Shown: positions 37,945-47,101 of the stretch, piece by piece
Layout of the letters: every line of letters begins with the position of its first letter
How positions within the stretch are numbered: position 1 is the first letter of the stretch
IMG/VR virus record: IMGVR_UViG_3300043395_001470
Coordinates: 1 to 54,313 of that record
Length of the DNA: 54,313 nucleotides
Origin: a virus
Reading direction: 5' to 3' (one strand)
Program-made: the position numbers and the translations under genes
The notes under the pieces: generated by a model
Told to the model about the DNA's origin: nothing
Databases searched by the model: none
The model's input: the letters and a program-made list of their open reading frames with translations, nothing else

Positions 37945-39288
37945 TTAGAAAGGTTTTCTACCAAAGCTATCTCTTACGAGAGTCATACTTGTGAAAGTAG
38001 TTCTTGGGGTAATGCGATGGCACAAACTTGCTATCATATATATACCACCACTCTTCTTGTTTACTTCAGTAGTCTTTTCTATTGTAAGTCCAGGAAAATC
38101 ACAGTGAACCAAATCACCTGCTCTTAAACTAAAGTCACCAGGAATCACTACGTTAATCTTAATCAAGAACATCTGATTATATCTCATGATAGATTGAACC
38201 ATAGTGCTGGAAGCATCATAAGTTGGACTGAATGGACTATCCTTCCAGTTGGCAAGTTGAGAATCAAGGTCTTTGCCTTTTGGCAGAGTTCCAACATCAA
38301 GAACATGATTCATTAATCTTGACACTGGTTTTCTAAACTCTTCAGACACAGATAAGATCTCATCAAGACCACCAGTTACAATACCATCTTTCTGATTATC
38401 ATCAACACTATACTCACGAACCTTGTAGTCCATTGCGAAGAAATCAAAAAAGATACTGCGGTTTGCATAAGTTCCAAGAGTAAGATTATTACTCAAGTCA
38501 ATATCTCTTTCAATATTATATGAAAGAACCTTAGCATCATATTCTTCTGGTTTTAATTCTGTATTTGTATAAACATACTTCTTTTTATATTCTTGTTTAA
38601 AAAGAGCATCAATCGATCTAAAGTTATATCCATCATAAGTTTCGTAGAACAAATATCCAGCAGCACTGTCTTTTTTTCCTGCTTCTTTAGGAACAGACTT
38701 GGATGCTAGCCAAGTACAAACATAGAATGGTTTTTTATCATTACCAATAAAGTTATAGTCAATTAAAGTATCATCTACTTTAACTTCTTTCTTAGTCAAT
38801 AACCCCTTATCCTTAAAGAGAGGTTCTGTAAGTATTGCTTTAATGTTATCCGATATGTTTCCATCATATCTTTTTACCACACGACTTTGTTCATTTGCAA
38901 AGTGTTCTCTTGGAACATAATCAATAGAGTATAAGTCCTGTTGAGTTCCAGGATCAATATCACGAACACGATTCACATATAAAGAGTTCTCATTTTGAGT
39001 TTTGAACTCAAGTTTATTTGGTGTTGGTTGTTTATCTTCAATAAGAATGTACGCTCTTTCTCCTCCACGAATAGGAAGACCATCAACAATACCATTATTA
39101 CCAACAGGACTATCAGTAAAACCAGTATCAATTACAGTAGTTGTCATTGATACTGAGTTTGATAAGATATTTTCGTAGTAGTTTAACTCAACGATACCAG
39201 GAGAAATGTCAACAGATTTACTTCCATCAGCAGACTGAAGAATAAACGCACCTATACTACCTGCATTTGTTGATTGATTATCTGCCAT
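37945..39288 (-). CDS. gp27-like baseplate hub protein
   Basis: The product has 447 residues, against about 391 for T4 gp27. Size, position next to a gp5-like gene, and the beta-rich tail-hub pattern (SVDISPGIVELNYYENILSN, ending ITPRTTFTSMTLVRDSFGRK) support a hub ring that joins tube and spike. The start ATG overlaps the upstream stop by 1 nt. The similarity to T4 gp27 is positional and structural, not an obvious sequence match. Confidence 0.6.
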   Translation of the reverse strand: MADNQSTNAGSIGAFILQSADGSKSVDISPGIVELNYYENILSNSVSMTTTVIDTGFTDSPVGNNGIVDGLPIRGGERAYILIEDKQPTPNKLEFKTQNENSLYVNRVRDIDPGTQQDLYSIDYVPREHFANEQSRVVKRYDGNISDNIKAILTEPLFKDKGLLTKKEVKVDDTLIDYNFIGNDKKPFYVCTWLASKSVPKEAGKKDSAAGYLFYETYDGYNFRSIDALFKQEYKKKYVYTNTELKPEEYDAKVLSYNIERDIDLSNNLTLGTYANRSIFFDFFAMDYKVREYSVDDNQKDGIVTGGLDEILSVSEEFRKPVSRLMNHVLDVGTLPKGKDLDSQLANWKDSPFSPTYDASSTMVQSIMRYNQMFLIKINVVIPGDFSLRAGDLVHCDFPGLTIEKTTEVNKKSGGIYMIASLCHRITPRTTFTSMTLVRDSFGRKPF

Positions 39289-41054
39289 TATCCTTGTTTG
39301 TATAAGAACCCAGTAAGTTGAGCTTGATAGTAACTATTTAATAGTGCTTGTTTAGATACTCCAACAGGAAGTAATCTTGTTCCCCCACCACCCATCATCA
39401 TCGGTGAAGAACCACCACCGATAGGTATTGGAACTATTGTAGATGATGGAGTGCCACCAGGAACCTCATACTCTGCCTGCTGCATAATCTGAGGAACACT
39501 TGCCGATACTGCTGGTGCTGGTTGTGTTGGAGCAACTTGTGCCTGTGCTGGTGCTGCTGGTTGCGATGATGGTGCTGCTGCAGATGCCTGCTGTGGTGAA
39601 GGTAATGTGGGAGCAGGTGGTGCTTGAGTTTGTACTGCTGCTTGTTGTGGTGAAGGTAATGCGGGAGCAGGGGGTGCTTGTGTTTGTGCTGCTGCCTGTT
39701 CTGCTGCTTGCTGTGCTCTTTGATCTGATGTTTGTTGTCTGACTTGAGGTGAAGAAGTTTGCAACTGTGAACCATAAACAGATTTAGCAGCTCCAACTCT
39801 TTTTGCCAGGGATCCTTCTATTTCTGCAGCACTTGCTCTCTCTACCTCATAAGCAAATCCTCTAGTTTTTGACGCAACATCTGGACCATATGCCATAGCT
39901 TTTTTAAACTGAGCAGTCTCATATGAATTTCCACCTTTCAATTCCCAAACAATATAATCTAACTGAACATTCAAATCGGTAGCAGGTTTACCTTTTTGCT
40001 GAGCAAATTGAATTAATCTTGCTTTTCTTCCACCTAACCACTGCATCAATCCAAAAGCACCAGAGGTTGGATTTACTTCTCCGGTTCTAAAAGATGATTC
40101 TGCTCTAATATTTCCAGTGATAGCAGCTGCCTCTTCCTTAGTAAATCCTCTCTGAACTAATCCAGAGTAAATTCTATTTGCACTTGCAGTTTCACCTTTA
40201 CCTAAAGGAGTTTCTGGTCCAGAATATCCACCTCCTCCAGGTTGAGGTTGTGCAGACTCTCCACCACCACGAAGACTATCAATAGTCCTATTAATACCTT
40301 CAAAAAGATTTTTTAAGAAAGGAATTTTATTTTTAATCTCATCAAGATTCTTTTTGATATCTTTACTATTGAGATTTTTCTCAGGAACACCAAGTAATTT
40401 TCCAATTAACTTTGTTCCTTCTCCCGTAATCCATTTCAATCCACCCCAAACAGGACTAAAAAACTCACCAAGTTTTTTAATAAAATCTTTGATAGTTTGA
40501 AAAACATTCTTCAGAGTCTCCATAATCTGTTCAAGATTATTGAAGATCGCAAGAGCAAGAGATCCGAGTAAAACATTACCAAAGAATCTCATAATATTAA
40601 ACTTATCCTCAGGTGCCTTTATGTTTGGCATCTTAAATGGTTTTTTCTTTGCTTCCTTCTCTAACTTTTCCTCTTTTTCCTTTTTCTCATCTACTTTTGC
40701 TTGTTGTTTTTTATTAGTCTCTTCTTCTTTTTGAGTTTGATCTCTGTTACTTAATACATCAATAATACCTTGAAGAGTCTCACCAACTCTATCAAAAATA
40801 TCATCTAATCTACCAGTCTTTACATCTTTCTTAACTTCAGCAGCAGGAGGAAGTGCTTTGATTTGTGCTGGTGGAAGAAGTAAATTAGTTGATATTGTTT
40901 TCTTTTGAATCGTTGGTTGTTTTACTACAGAACCTTCATCATCAATCTTTTGAATAGAGGATGCTTTCTTCTTCTCAAAGAACTTATCCTTATCAACTTT
41001 TTTTTCTGATGGTAGTAATGCCTTTGCGGCAAATCCGACGAGTGCTGGTAACAT
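39288..41054 (-). CDS. Tape-measure-like hub protein with phage lysozyme domain
   Basis: The product has 588 residues, close to T4 gp29 in length. It has a charged N-terminal coiled region, then a hydrophobic block (FFGNVLLGSLALAIF, residues 158-171) shared with the next gene. A lysozyme-like domain spans about residues 290-410 (RIYSGLVQRGFTKEEAAAIT, IRAESSFRTG with Glu319 as likely catalytic acid, SGAFGLMQWLGGRKARLIQF). The Gln/Ala/Pro-rich tail has a 54-bp direct repeat. I infer a tape measure or hub protein that locally digests peptidoglycan. Confidence 0.7.
   Translation of the reverse strand: MLPALVGFAAKALLPSEKKVDKDKFFEKKKASSIQKIDDEGSVVKQPTIQKKTISTNLLLPPAQIKALPPAAEVKKDVKTGRLDDIFDRVGETLQGIIDVLSNRDQTQKEEETNKKQQAKVDEKKEKEEKLEKEAKKKPFKMPNIKAPEDKFNIMRFFGNVLLGSLALAIFNNLEQIMETLKNVFQTIKDFIKKLGEFFSPVWGGLKWITGEGTKLIGKLLGVPEKNLNSKDIKKNLDEIKNKIPFLKNLFEGINRTIDSLRGGGESAQPQPGGGGYSGPETPLGKGETASANRIYSGLVQRGFTKEEAAAITGNIRAESSFRTGEVNPTSGAFGLMQWLGGRKARLIQFAQQKGKPATDLNVQLDYIVWELKGGNSYETAQFKKAMAYGPDVASKTRGFAYEVERASAAEIEGSLAKRVGAAKSVYGSQLQTSSPQVRQQTSDQRAQQAAEQAAAQTQAPPAPALPSPQQAAVQTQAPPAPTLPSPQQASAAAPSSQPAAPAQAQVAPTQPAPAVSASVPQIMQQAEYEVPGGTPSSTIVPIPIGGGSSPMMMGGGGTRLLPVGVSKQALLNSYYQAQLTGFLYKQG
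39591..39698 (-). repeat. Two tandem copies of a 54-bp repeat coding for QTQAPPAPxLPSPQQA
   Basis: The two copies differ at a few bases and code for 18-residue Gln/Ala/Pro units in the C-terminal tail of the 588-residue protein. Confidence 0.7.
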
Positions 41055-43297
41055 TATCCTACGATGTTATAGATTGCTCTGACAACCATAGTAGTTGTGT
41101 TGTTTGGATCTTCAGAAGAGAATCTTGGAACTGGTGCTTGATTAGGTGCAGTTCCACTTGACGCCTGCTGTGCTCCACCTCCAGTTGGTATTGGTATAGG
41201 CACAATATTACCTCTACCAGTTGGTGAAGGTATTGATGGTGTAGGTGCTGGTGTTTGTGCTACTTGTGCTGCTGGAGACTGTGCTACTTGAGTTTGCGTA
41301 GTTGGATTTCCTAAAAATGCTATAGGATCTAATGTTCCCGCAAATCCAAAAGTTGTTGCTTTACCTTTTCTTATTTCATAATGAAAAACTCCAGTAGTAT
41401 TTGTTCCTTTGGTAACTGGAGTTCCTGGAGAAACTTTTTGACCTTTTCTGACTAAAATTGTATCTCCTTCGGCAATTCTTTCCGTTACCCCAAGTTCTGG
41501 ATTGTATATGTCAACATACTTATAGTATCCACCAGGATCATTTCCTATATTCGTAACTTCACCACCTATTCTACTATAAAATGAATCGTTAGGTCCTGCA
41601 TCAAAATCTACTCCCGCATGTTTTCTTCCTCCCCCTCTATCAGCACCATAGTGTTGTTTTCCCGGAAGAGTATTTGTTGGAGGTAATGATGGCAATCCTT
41701 TTTGGGATGGTGGTGTTCCAGGAACTGCTGGAGTTTGTGGTTGAATTGCTGGTTGTCCTAATCTTCCTACTGTTCCTCCTCTATCAGCAATTGCCTTTTC
41801 AAGTGCTGCCTCACCTACACCAATCTTTTCAAATTTTGCTTTGATTGCCTCTGATGCTCTATCTTTTTCTTCTTTTTTTTGTTTATATTGAGATTTAAGA
41901 TCATCATCAATTTTGTTAAATCTTTCTCTAAGTTGGTTCTTTTGCAATTGAGTTAAATTTTCATATGTTTTTGGATCTCTGGATCTATCTTTATTTTCTT
42001 TAATTTTTTTTTCAAGATCAAACATTTCATCATTCAGTTTCTTTTTATATCTCATGGTTGCCATGAGATCTTCATAAGGTTTCATTTGTTTATTGACTTC
42101 TGCTGGAGGAGCTCCAGTCTTAACCATAAAATCATATGCTTTATTTCTTAAACTTACAATATCTTCATACCTAAACTTCAATCCAGATTTTGTAACAGAT
42201 TCTCCTCCAACAAGTTGTTGAAGTGCAGGTCTAGCAACATTTTGTAATGTTGCTGCTGCTGCACCTGCTGCAAGACCAGCAAGTGCTGCAAGACCGGCAG
42301 GAGATGCTAAGAATCCAAATGCTGCAGTGAGGGCAGGAATGGCAATAGTAGAAATCGCACTGGTTAATGCTAATAAAGTTGGAGCAATAGGTAGTAAAGC
42401 AATAGCAAGTAATCCACCAAGTATTAACCCAGCATTATTTTGTAAGAAGTTAGCAAACCCATCAATTGCTTTTTGATTTGCTGGATCTTTCAACCACTTA
42501 AACAATCCAAGAACAACAGAACCCAAAAGAACATTCGTAAAGAATCTTTTAATCGCACCAAAGAAATCATCAACAGGTTTTGTAAGTGCTTTAAGTATAG
42601 GTGACTTTGGTTTCTTCTTTTCTAATGTTGATTCTCTTTCCTTCTTCTTTTTCTTTTCTGTTTCTTTTCTATCTTCTTGTGCTGCTTTCTGTTCTGTCTT
42701 ACTTTGACTTGATAACAAAGTTCTAATGGTAATCAAAGACTCTAAGATATTACCAATACCATTTAATAAGTCTTCCTGTAAATTTTCAGTATCAACTACA
42801 GGTTTTTTCTCTTGTTCGGGTGCTACCTCTGCTGCTTGTGGTATAAGTTTCTGAGCCTTTACAATCGCACCAGATGGAGTTGGTTGTTTACGATCTAATA
42901 CTTTATTAATATCAACCTTTTTAGGTTTAACCTTAAATCTACCAGTCTTATTCCTTACTCTCTTGAGTTCATTCGTAACTAACTCAATACTCTCAGTTGT
43001 CATCTGAGAGTCTGGCATTCTTCCCTTAACTGCTGCTTCTTTTAAGAGAGAAGCATATTCTTCATAAGTTAAGTCAAAGACTTCTTCCAATCCTAAGATA
43101 GAAAGAATCTGAGAGTCTATATCTTCTTCTACTAAATCTTCTGGTTTTTTTGGTATGACAGCAAGTGCGGAAGATGATTGTGGCGCATCCTCATTTTTAA
43201 TACTTTCCAACAGATCATCCAAACCAGGGATGTTATCATCATCCTCTTCTTGAATGCTCTTAAGTAGATCGTCTAAACTGGGAATGTTATCAGCCAT
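41054..43297 (-). CDS. Tape-measure-like hub protein with M23 (lysostaphin-type) domain
   Basis: The product has 747 residues. It starts with two copies of an acidic motif (NIPSLDDLLKSIQEED, NIPGLDDLLESIKNED). A helical region, a hydrophobic block FFTNVLLGSVVLGLF (residues 252-266) similar to the neighbour, and long Ala-rich segments (290-350) follow. An M23 domain lies at about 545-660: HAGVD (His560, Asp564) gives two zinc ligands and FHYE (His639) a third. The first His of the usual HxH is Val. The gene pair (this and 39288) looks like a duplication with two different wall-hydrolase domains. Confidence 0.7.
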   Translation of the reverse strand: MADNIPSLDDLLKSIQEEDDDNIPGLDDLLESIKNEDAPQSSSALAVIPKKPEDLVEEDIDSQILSILGLEEVFDLTYEEYASLLKEAAVKGRMPDSQMTTESIELVTNELKRVRNKTGRFKVKPKKVDINKVLDRKQPTPSGAIVKAQKLIPQAAEVAPEQEKKPVVDTENLQEDLLNGIGNILESLITIRTLLSSQSKTEQKAAQEDRKETEKKKKKERESTLEKKKPKSPILKALTKPVDDFFGAIKRFFTNVLLGSVVLGLFKWLKDPANQKAIDGFANFLQNNAGLILGGLLAIALLPIAPTLLALTSAISTIAIPALTAAFGFLASPAGLAALAGLAAGAAAATLQNVARPALQQLVGGESVTKSGLKFRYEDIVSLRNKAYDFMVKTGAPPAEVNKQMKPYEDLMATMRYKKKLNDEMFDLEKKIKENKDRSRDPKTYENLTQLQKNQLRERFNKIDDDLKSQYKQKKEEKDRASEAIKAKFEKIGVGEAALEKAIADRGGTVGRLGQPAIQPQTPAVPGTPPSQKGLPSLPPTNTLPGKQHYGADRGGGRKHAGVDFDAGPNDSFYSRIGGEVTNIGNDPGGYYKYVDIYNPELGVTERIAEGDTILVRKGQKVSPGTPVTKGTNTTGVFHYEIRKGKATTFGFAGTLDPIAFLGNPTTQTQVAQSPAAQVAQTPAPTPSIPSPTGRGNIVPIPIPTGGGAQQASSGTAPNQAPVPRFSSEDPNNTTTMVVRAIYNIVG

Positions 43298-43454
43298 TCT
43301 GTTGCTGTCTTAGTTTTTCATCTTCCAGATGTTGTTGTAATAAACCAATATAGACATCTCGTTCCCAAGGAATCAAGTTTTCAACCTCTGTTAATGAATA
43401 TTTATGGAACTGCATCAAGGCAAAGTTAATCTTGTAGTAGTTCTCAAGGTCCAT
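43290..43454 (-). CDS. 51: gp51-like baseplate hub assembly protein
   Basis: The product has 54 residues and starts MDLENYYKINFALMQFHKYS. The core VENLIPWERDVYIGLLQQHL is the pattern of T4 gp51, the catalyst of hub assembly. I chose the ATG at 43454 because AGGA lies 9 nt upstream; an ATG three codons earlier is possible. It overlaps the next gene by 8 nt and follows gp26 directly, which fits the family context. Confidence 0.75.
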   Translation of the reverse strand: MDLENYYKINFALMQFHKYSLTEVENLIPWERDVYIGLLQQHLEDEKLRQQQNG

Positions 43455-43465
43455 ATGGACCATTC

Positions 43466-44185
43466 CTATGCGAAAAAACTTGATAACCCTTCTAATACTA
43501 CAGTACTTTCTACTTTTGTCTTAGGATTTGTAAAGGTAATTTCGTGAGACAACTTAGGCATCGTCTCAAAGAACTTCTCAATTTGCTTGAACTGAATGGA
43601 GTTCATCTGCTCTAAGAAATCAACCAGTTCTTTCTTAGTTACATCAGCAGCAACCCACACTTCTTCTTGACTATAAATCTTATCCACACAAGAAGCAATC
43701 AGATCAAATGACTGATCGATACCAACATTACCAGACATATCAAAGTTGTTCTTAATGAACTGATCAAGTGATGGATACTTCATTTCCATCATCAAATTAT
43801 CATCAAGTTTAATCTTATTGGTATGATCTTCTTTCTTCTGAACTTGAATCTCATCAATATTGATCGTCACAGGCACTGATGTTTCTCCATCATCAGGTGC
43901 AATCAAATTCACTTGAATCTCTTCACCTACAGACTTACCACGAATGTTCAAGAACAGATATTCAATATCAAAGGTTGGTAATGTTTCTACCTTAATACCT
44001 TTTGTTTGAATACAATTCTTGAGTACTGCCTTAATAGCATTAGAAATTTCTTTTGCATCTTCTGTCTCAAGTGCCAAGACCAATAGTTTCTCTTCTTTAA
44101 CTAAGAATGGCCTGTACTTGATTGGTTTTCCTGTAGATGGCAACTCAAGTTCATAAGTTGGTGTCGAAATAGTTGGTAAAGGCAT
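43466..44185 (-). CDS. 26: gp26-like baseplate hub protein
   Basis: The product has 239 residues (T4 gp26 about 208). The start MPLPTISTPTYELELPSTGK, then IKYRPFLVKEEKLLVLALET, is the family pattern. The C terminus is FEMPK-like (IEKFFETMPKLSHEITFTNP, then VLEGLSSFFA). It acts in assembly of the central baseplate hub. An AATAAATA late promoter overlaps the stop of gp54 upstream. Confidence 0.85.
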   Translation of the reverse strand: MPLPTISTPTYELELPSTGKPIKYRPFLVKEEKLLVLALETEDAKEISNAIKAVLKNCIQTKGIKVETLPTFDIEYLFLNIRGKSVGEEIQVNLIAPDDGETSVPVTINIDEIQVQKKEDHTNKIKLDDNLMMEMKYPSLDQFIKNNFDMSGNVGIDQSFDLIASCVDKIYSQEEVWVAADVTKKELVDFLEQMNSIQFKQIEKFFETMPKLSHEITFTNPKTKVESTVVLEGLSSFFA

Positions 44186-44212
44186 AATAACCTATAGAAG
44201 TTTCAGTGTGAT

Positions 44213-44220
44213 TATTTATT
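44213..44220 (-). promoter_or_regulatory. Late promoter (AATAAATA) for gp26
   Basis: AATAAATA on the minus strand overlaps the stop codon of gp54 and lies 28-35 nt before the ATG at 44185. Confidence 0.6.
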
Positions 44221-45022
44221 GCCCAAATGGTTGGACCACTAATGGTATTGTAGGTGAATTATTGAGTATAATATCATCAATATCACCACCACCAATAATA
44301 TTATTAGGGATAAGTTCTGCCTCTCTTTCCTGTTGAAGTCTTGCTAACTCTGCAATACCAGGAGCATTTTGATTAACTTCAACAGGAGCAACAGAGGCAC
44401 CACTTCTTTTCATCACATAACGAATGAAAGAGAATGATATATTACATTTTAAAATCTGTCCTTGATCATAAGACACAGGCATAGAAGTAATACTGATAGG
44501 GAATCCATACACAAAAGTATAGTCTAAAGTTCTTGTGGATCCATTAAAATGATGATCTCTTTCGAACTTTGTGAGATAGAAGTTCACTTTATAATCATTG
44601 GCATATGCCATTCTATGATGAACATAAGGACTTTCAAATTCAGTTCTTGTAAATGTACTGCCAACACCAGTGATATAATCAATCCAACTTTCAAAAAACT
44701 CCACAACTTTATAATCTCTATCAACATAAAAAGTCATGTCAGCAGTTTCATCATAGAGTCTACGGTAGACCATCTTCTCACTTACACCGTGATAATCATT
44801 CGTAACATCATGAGTTGCTAATGTAGAACCAGGAAGATTTGCTTCAGAACACAACAAAGAAATATTATCTACATCCAAAGGAGATACTCCTCTCTGAGAT
44901 ACAAAAGAGGAGACAGCAGCAGGAACAGGAATGGTTAAACGATATAAAGAAGTCTGAGCAAGATTAAGTAACCTTGACTTGATATCACTTGTTCTTAGTT
45001 TTTCTGGGCGGATACCTGCCAT
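44216..45022 (-). CDS. 54: gp54-like baseplate/tail tube initiator
   Basis: The product has 268 residues (T4 gp54 about 320). LPGSTLATHDVTNDYHGVSE, then FYVDRDYKVVEFFESWIDYI, is the pattern of tail-tube-fold proteins that start tube polymerisation at the baseplate. Its neighbours gp26 and, on the other strand, gp48 act in the same step. It is divergently arranged with gp4, with only 32 nt between the starts. Confidence 0.75.
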   Translation of the reverse strand: MAGIRPEKLRTSDIKSRLLNLAQTSLYRLTIPVPAAVSSFVSQRGVSPLDVDNISLLCSEANLPGSTLATHDVTNDYHGVSEKMVYRRLYDETADMTFYVDRDYKVVEFFESWIDYITGVGSTFTRTEFESPYVHHRMAYANDYKVNFYLTKFERDHHFNGSTRTLDYTFVYGFPISITSMPVSYDQGQILKCNISFSFIRYVMKRSGASVAPVEVNQNAPGIAELARLQQEREAELIPNNIIGGGDIDDIILNNSPTIPLVVQPFGQ

Positions 45023-45023
45023 C

Positions 45024-45031
45024 TATAAATA
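45024..45031 (+). promoter_or_regulatory. Late promoter (TATAAATA) for gp4 and the downstream block
   Basis: A perfect TATAAATA on the plus strand lies 24-31 nt before the gp4 ATG at 45055, in the short gap between divergent genes. Confidence 0.75.
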
Positions 45032-45054
45032 CTTTTACCGATATATTATGTATA

Positions 45055-45501
45055 ATGGCAGAAAGCATTAAGAGTCGTTATAAACCTGAGTATCCAAAAA
45101 AGTATAAAGGTGATCCAAATAATATTATCTGTCGCAGTAGTTGGGAAAGAAAATTTTGTCGGTGGTGTGATTTAAATGAGAGTGTCTTGGAATGGGGATC
45201 TGAAGAGTTCTTTGTAAAATATTTTGATCCAGTTACAAACAGAGTTAGAAAATATTTCCCAGACTTTATCATAAAAGTTCGGGAACAGTCTGGTGAGATT
45301 AAAAAGTATGTGATTGAGATTAAACCGAAAAGACAAACGATGCCTCCTGTTCAAACAAGTAAAAAAAGAACAAGAACTTTTATTAATGAAGTAAAAACTT
45401 ATGCAACTAATGAAGCAAAATGGAAGGCTGCCAAGGAGTTTTGTGCTGATAGAATGCTTGAGTTTCGTATCATCACAGAAAACGAGTTAGGTATCGGTTA
45501 A
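45055..45501 (+). CDS. 4: gp4 head completion protein (nuclease-fold)
   Basis: The product has 148 residues and starts MAESIKSRYKPEYPKKYKGD. The pattern IICRSSWERKFCRWCDLNES, then FVKYFDPV...RKYFPDFIIKV and YVIEIKPKRQ, fits the gp4 family, which has a PD-(D/E)XK-like core (PDF...EIK) and is needed to complete heads after DNA packaging. I chose the ATG at 45055, behind the late promoter. A longer frame upstream would overlap gp54's start region. Confidence 0.85.
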   Translation: MAESIKSRYKPEYPKKYKGDPNNIICRSSWERKFCRWCDLNESVLEWGSEEFFVKYFDPVTNRVRKYFPDFIIKVREQSGEIKKYVIEIKPKRQTMPPVQTSKKRTRTFINEVKTYATNEAKWKAAKEFCADRMLEFRIITENELGIG

Positions 45502-45881
45502 TGGCACAAGGTTTCGGACAAGACGTTCAGAGACAATCACCAAGAATATCTCAACTTAAAAGAAAGTTGGATGGTTCTGAAGATGCCGACCTAATTATGA
45601 TGAGTATTATGGAAGTATTCCGAGAAATAGAATACGTTCCTGATCCTGGTAACTATTATACTTTTATATACATACCTAAAACTCCAGATATTCAATACGA
45701 TGAACACCCATTAGTTGCTGTAACCGAAGTACAACGATGGGGATTCCGTGGGTTTAATTATCACTGGAGAATGATGAGAAACTATACCTGGCAAGAAGTA
45801 GCAGGAGCACTTCATTTAGTAAAGTCAAATGAGATTGATTATCTTCGTTCATTACCTTATGGAAAAATCAGGACTAAATAG
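45501..45881 (+). CDS. Conserved-type tail or head protein between gp4 and gp48, function unknown
   Basis: The product has 126 residues and starts MAQGFGQDVQRQSPRISQLK. The blocks YYTFIYIPKTPDIQYDEHPL and WGFRGFNYHWRMMRNYTWQE look strongly conserved in phages, but I know no function. Its start overlaps the gp4 stop by 1 nt (TAATG). Position suggests a virion or assembly role. Confidence 0.75.
   Translation: MAQGFGQDVQRQSPRISQLKRKLDGSEDADLIMMSIMEVFREIEYVPDPGNYYTFIYIPKTPDIQYDEHPLVAVTEVQRWGFRGFNYHWRMMRNYTWQEVAGALHLVKSNEIDYLRSLPYGKIRTK
45874..45880 (+). promoter_or_regulatory. Late promoter box (CTAAATA) for gp48
   Basis: CTAAATA on the plus strand overlaps the stop codon of the preceding gene and lies 17-23 nt before the gp48 ATG at 45897. 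Confidence 0.55.
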
Positions 45882-45896
45882 ATAAAAAAGTCCATA

Positions 45897-47099
45897 ATGG
45901 CTGAATCTAAACCATATCTTTTACCTAATACTCAGGGAAGATATGTTACGGTTACTGTTACGAATACCAATGGTTCCGTTTTTAGGATAAATGATGATGG
46001 AACTAGAACGATTTATGGTGACTATTCTGTAGAAAATGGAAATACGATATTAGAAGCATCTACATTTTCATCACCAGAGTTTCAAAGAAACTTAGCACAA
46101 AATTCTCAAGGATATAATCGCACAATCAGTGGTTCTATTTTAGAAGCAAACGGACAAACTAATTCACAACCAGATCCGAATGGTCCTGGAGCACCTGGAG
46201 GTTCTACTCCAACTAATAAAGATAGTAATGGTTCTCCAACTGCTCCCAGTGGTGGTGGAGGAATATTAAGATATCCTCTGAATAATACTAGAGGTTATGA
46301 TTACTTATTAATAAGCACATATAGAAGAACACCAGCAGCAAATCTTTTAGGTGGAACTGGGTTTAATTTAGGTGATGTTGATGATGTTGCTGCAACTAAA
46401 GTTGGTGGTCCAGATATTGCCTTACCTATGCAACCAGGAATTTCGGATAGCAATTCCGTTGACTGGGGTGCTGATCAGTTAAATCCACTTCAACTAGCTG
46501 GAGCAAGAGTTGCCGCTGGTTTAATAGGAGGATTATCTAATCTTGATCTTGGAGGGGCTGGGGCAGAAGCTATGACACAAATAAAATCTTCTTTATCTCA
46601 AGCAGGATTAGATTTGACAGAAACCGATATTAAGGCATACTTTGCAGGTCAAGCAGTAGGGGCAAATATCTTTACTCGTGCTACTGGTAAGGTCATAAAT
46701 CCAAACCTTGAGTTGTTATTCAGAGGACCACAACTTAGAACCTTTAATTATAACTACACTTTTACTCCACGAGATCCTGATGAAGCAAAAGTTATACGAT
46801 CAATAATAAAGCACTTTAAGAAAAATATGGCAGTTCAAAGAAGCAATTCTGGACTGTTCTTAGAAACACCAAATATTTTTGAATTAAAGTACATATATTC
46901 TGGTGGTGGTCAACATCCATTCTTGAATAAAATTAAAAAATGTGCTCTTACAAACTTTAATGTTGAGTACACTCCAGATGGAAGTTATATGACATATAGA
47001 GATGGGTCTATGACTTCATATAACGTCAGTATGCAGTTCTCAGAACTCACTCCAATATATTCTGAAAATTACAAAGACACCGACGATATGGGTTACTAA
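45897..47099 (+). CDS. 48: gp48 baseplate tail tube cap
   Basis: The product has 400 residues (T4 gp48 about 364). The C-terminal region FNYNYTFTPRDPDEAKVIRS, then FELKYIYSGGGQHPFLNKIK and FNVEYTPDGSYMTYRDGSMT, is the family pattern. gp48 caps the hub and starts the tail tube with gp54. The N-terminal half has a Gly/Pro/Asn-rich linker (PDPNGPGAPGGSTP). It is followed by gp53 with a 2-nt gap. Confidence 0.85.
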   Translation: MAESKPYLLPNTQGRYVTVTVTNTNGSVFRINDDGTRTIYGDYSVENGNTILEASTFSSPEFQRNLAQNSQGYNRTISGSILEANGQTNSQPDPNGPGAPGGSTPTNKDSNGSPTAPSGGGGILRYPLNNTRGYDYLLISTYRRTPAANLLGGTGFNLGDVDDVAATKVGGPDIALPMQPGISDSNSVDWGADQLNPLQLAGARVAAGLIGGLSNLDLGGAGAEAMTQIKSSLSQAGLDLTETDIKAYFAGQAVGANIFTRATGKVINPNLELLFRGPQLRTFNYNYTFTPRDPDEAKVIRSIIKHFKKNMAVQRSNSGLFLETPNIFELKYIYSGGGQHPFLNKIKKCALTNFNVEYTPDGSYMTYRDGSMTSYNVSMQFSELTPIYSENYKDTDDMGY

Positions 47100-47101
47100 A
47101 A

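Noticed and set aside
39500-39742. Plus-strand Leu/Val-rich reading frame
   Set aside because: It is the shadow of the Gln/Ala/Pro repeats of the lysozyme hub protein.
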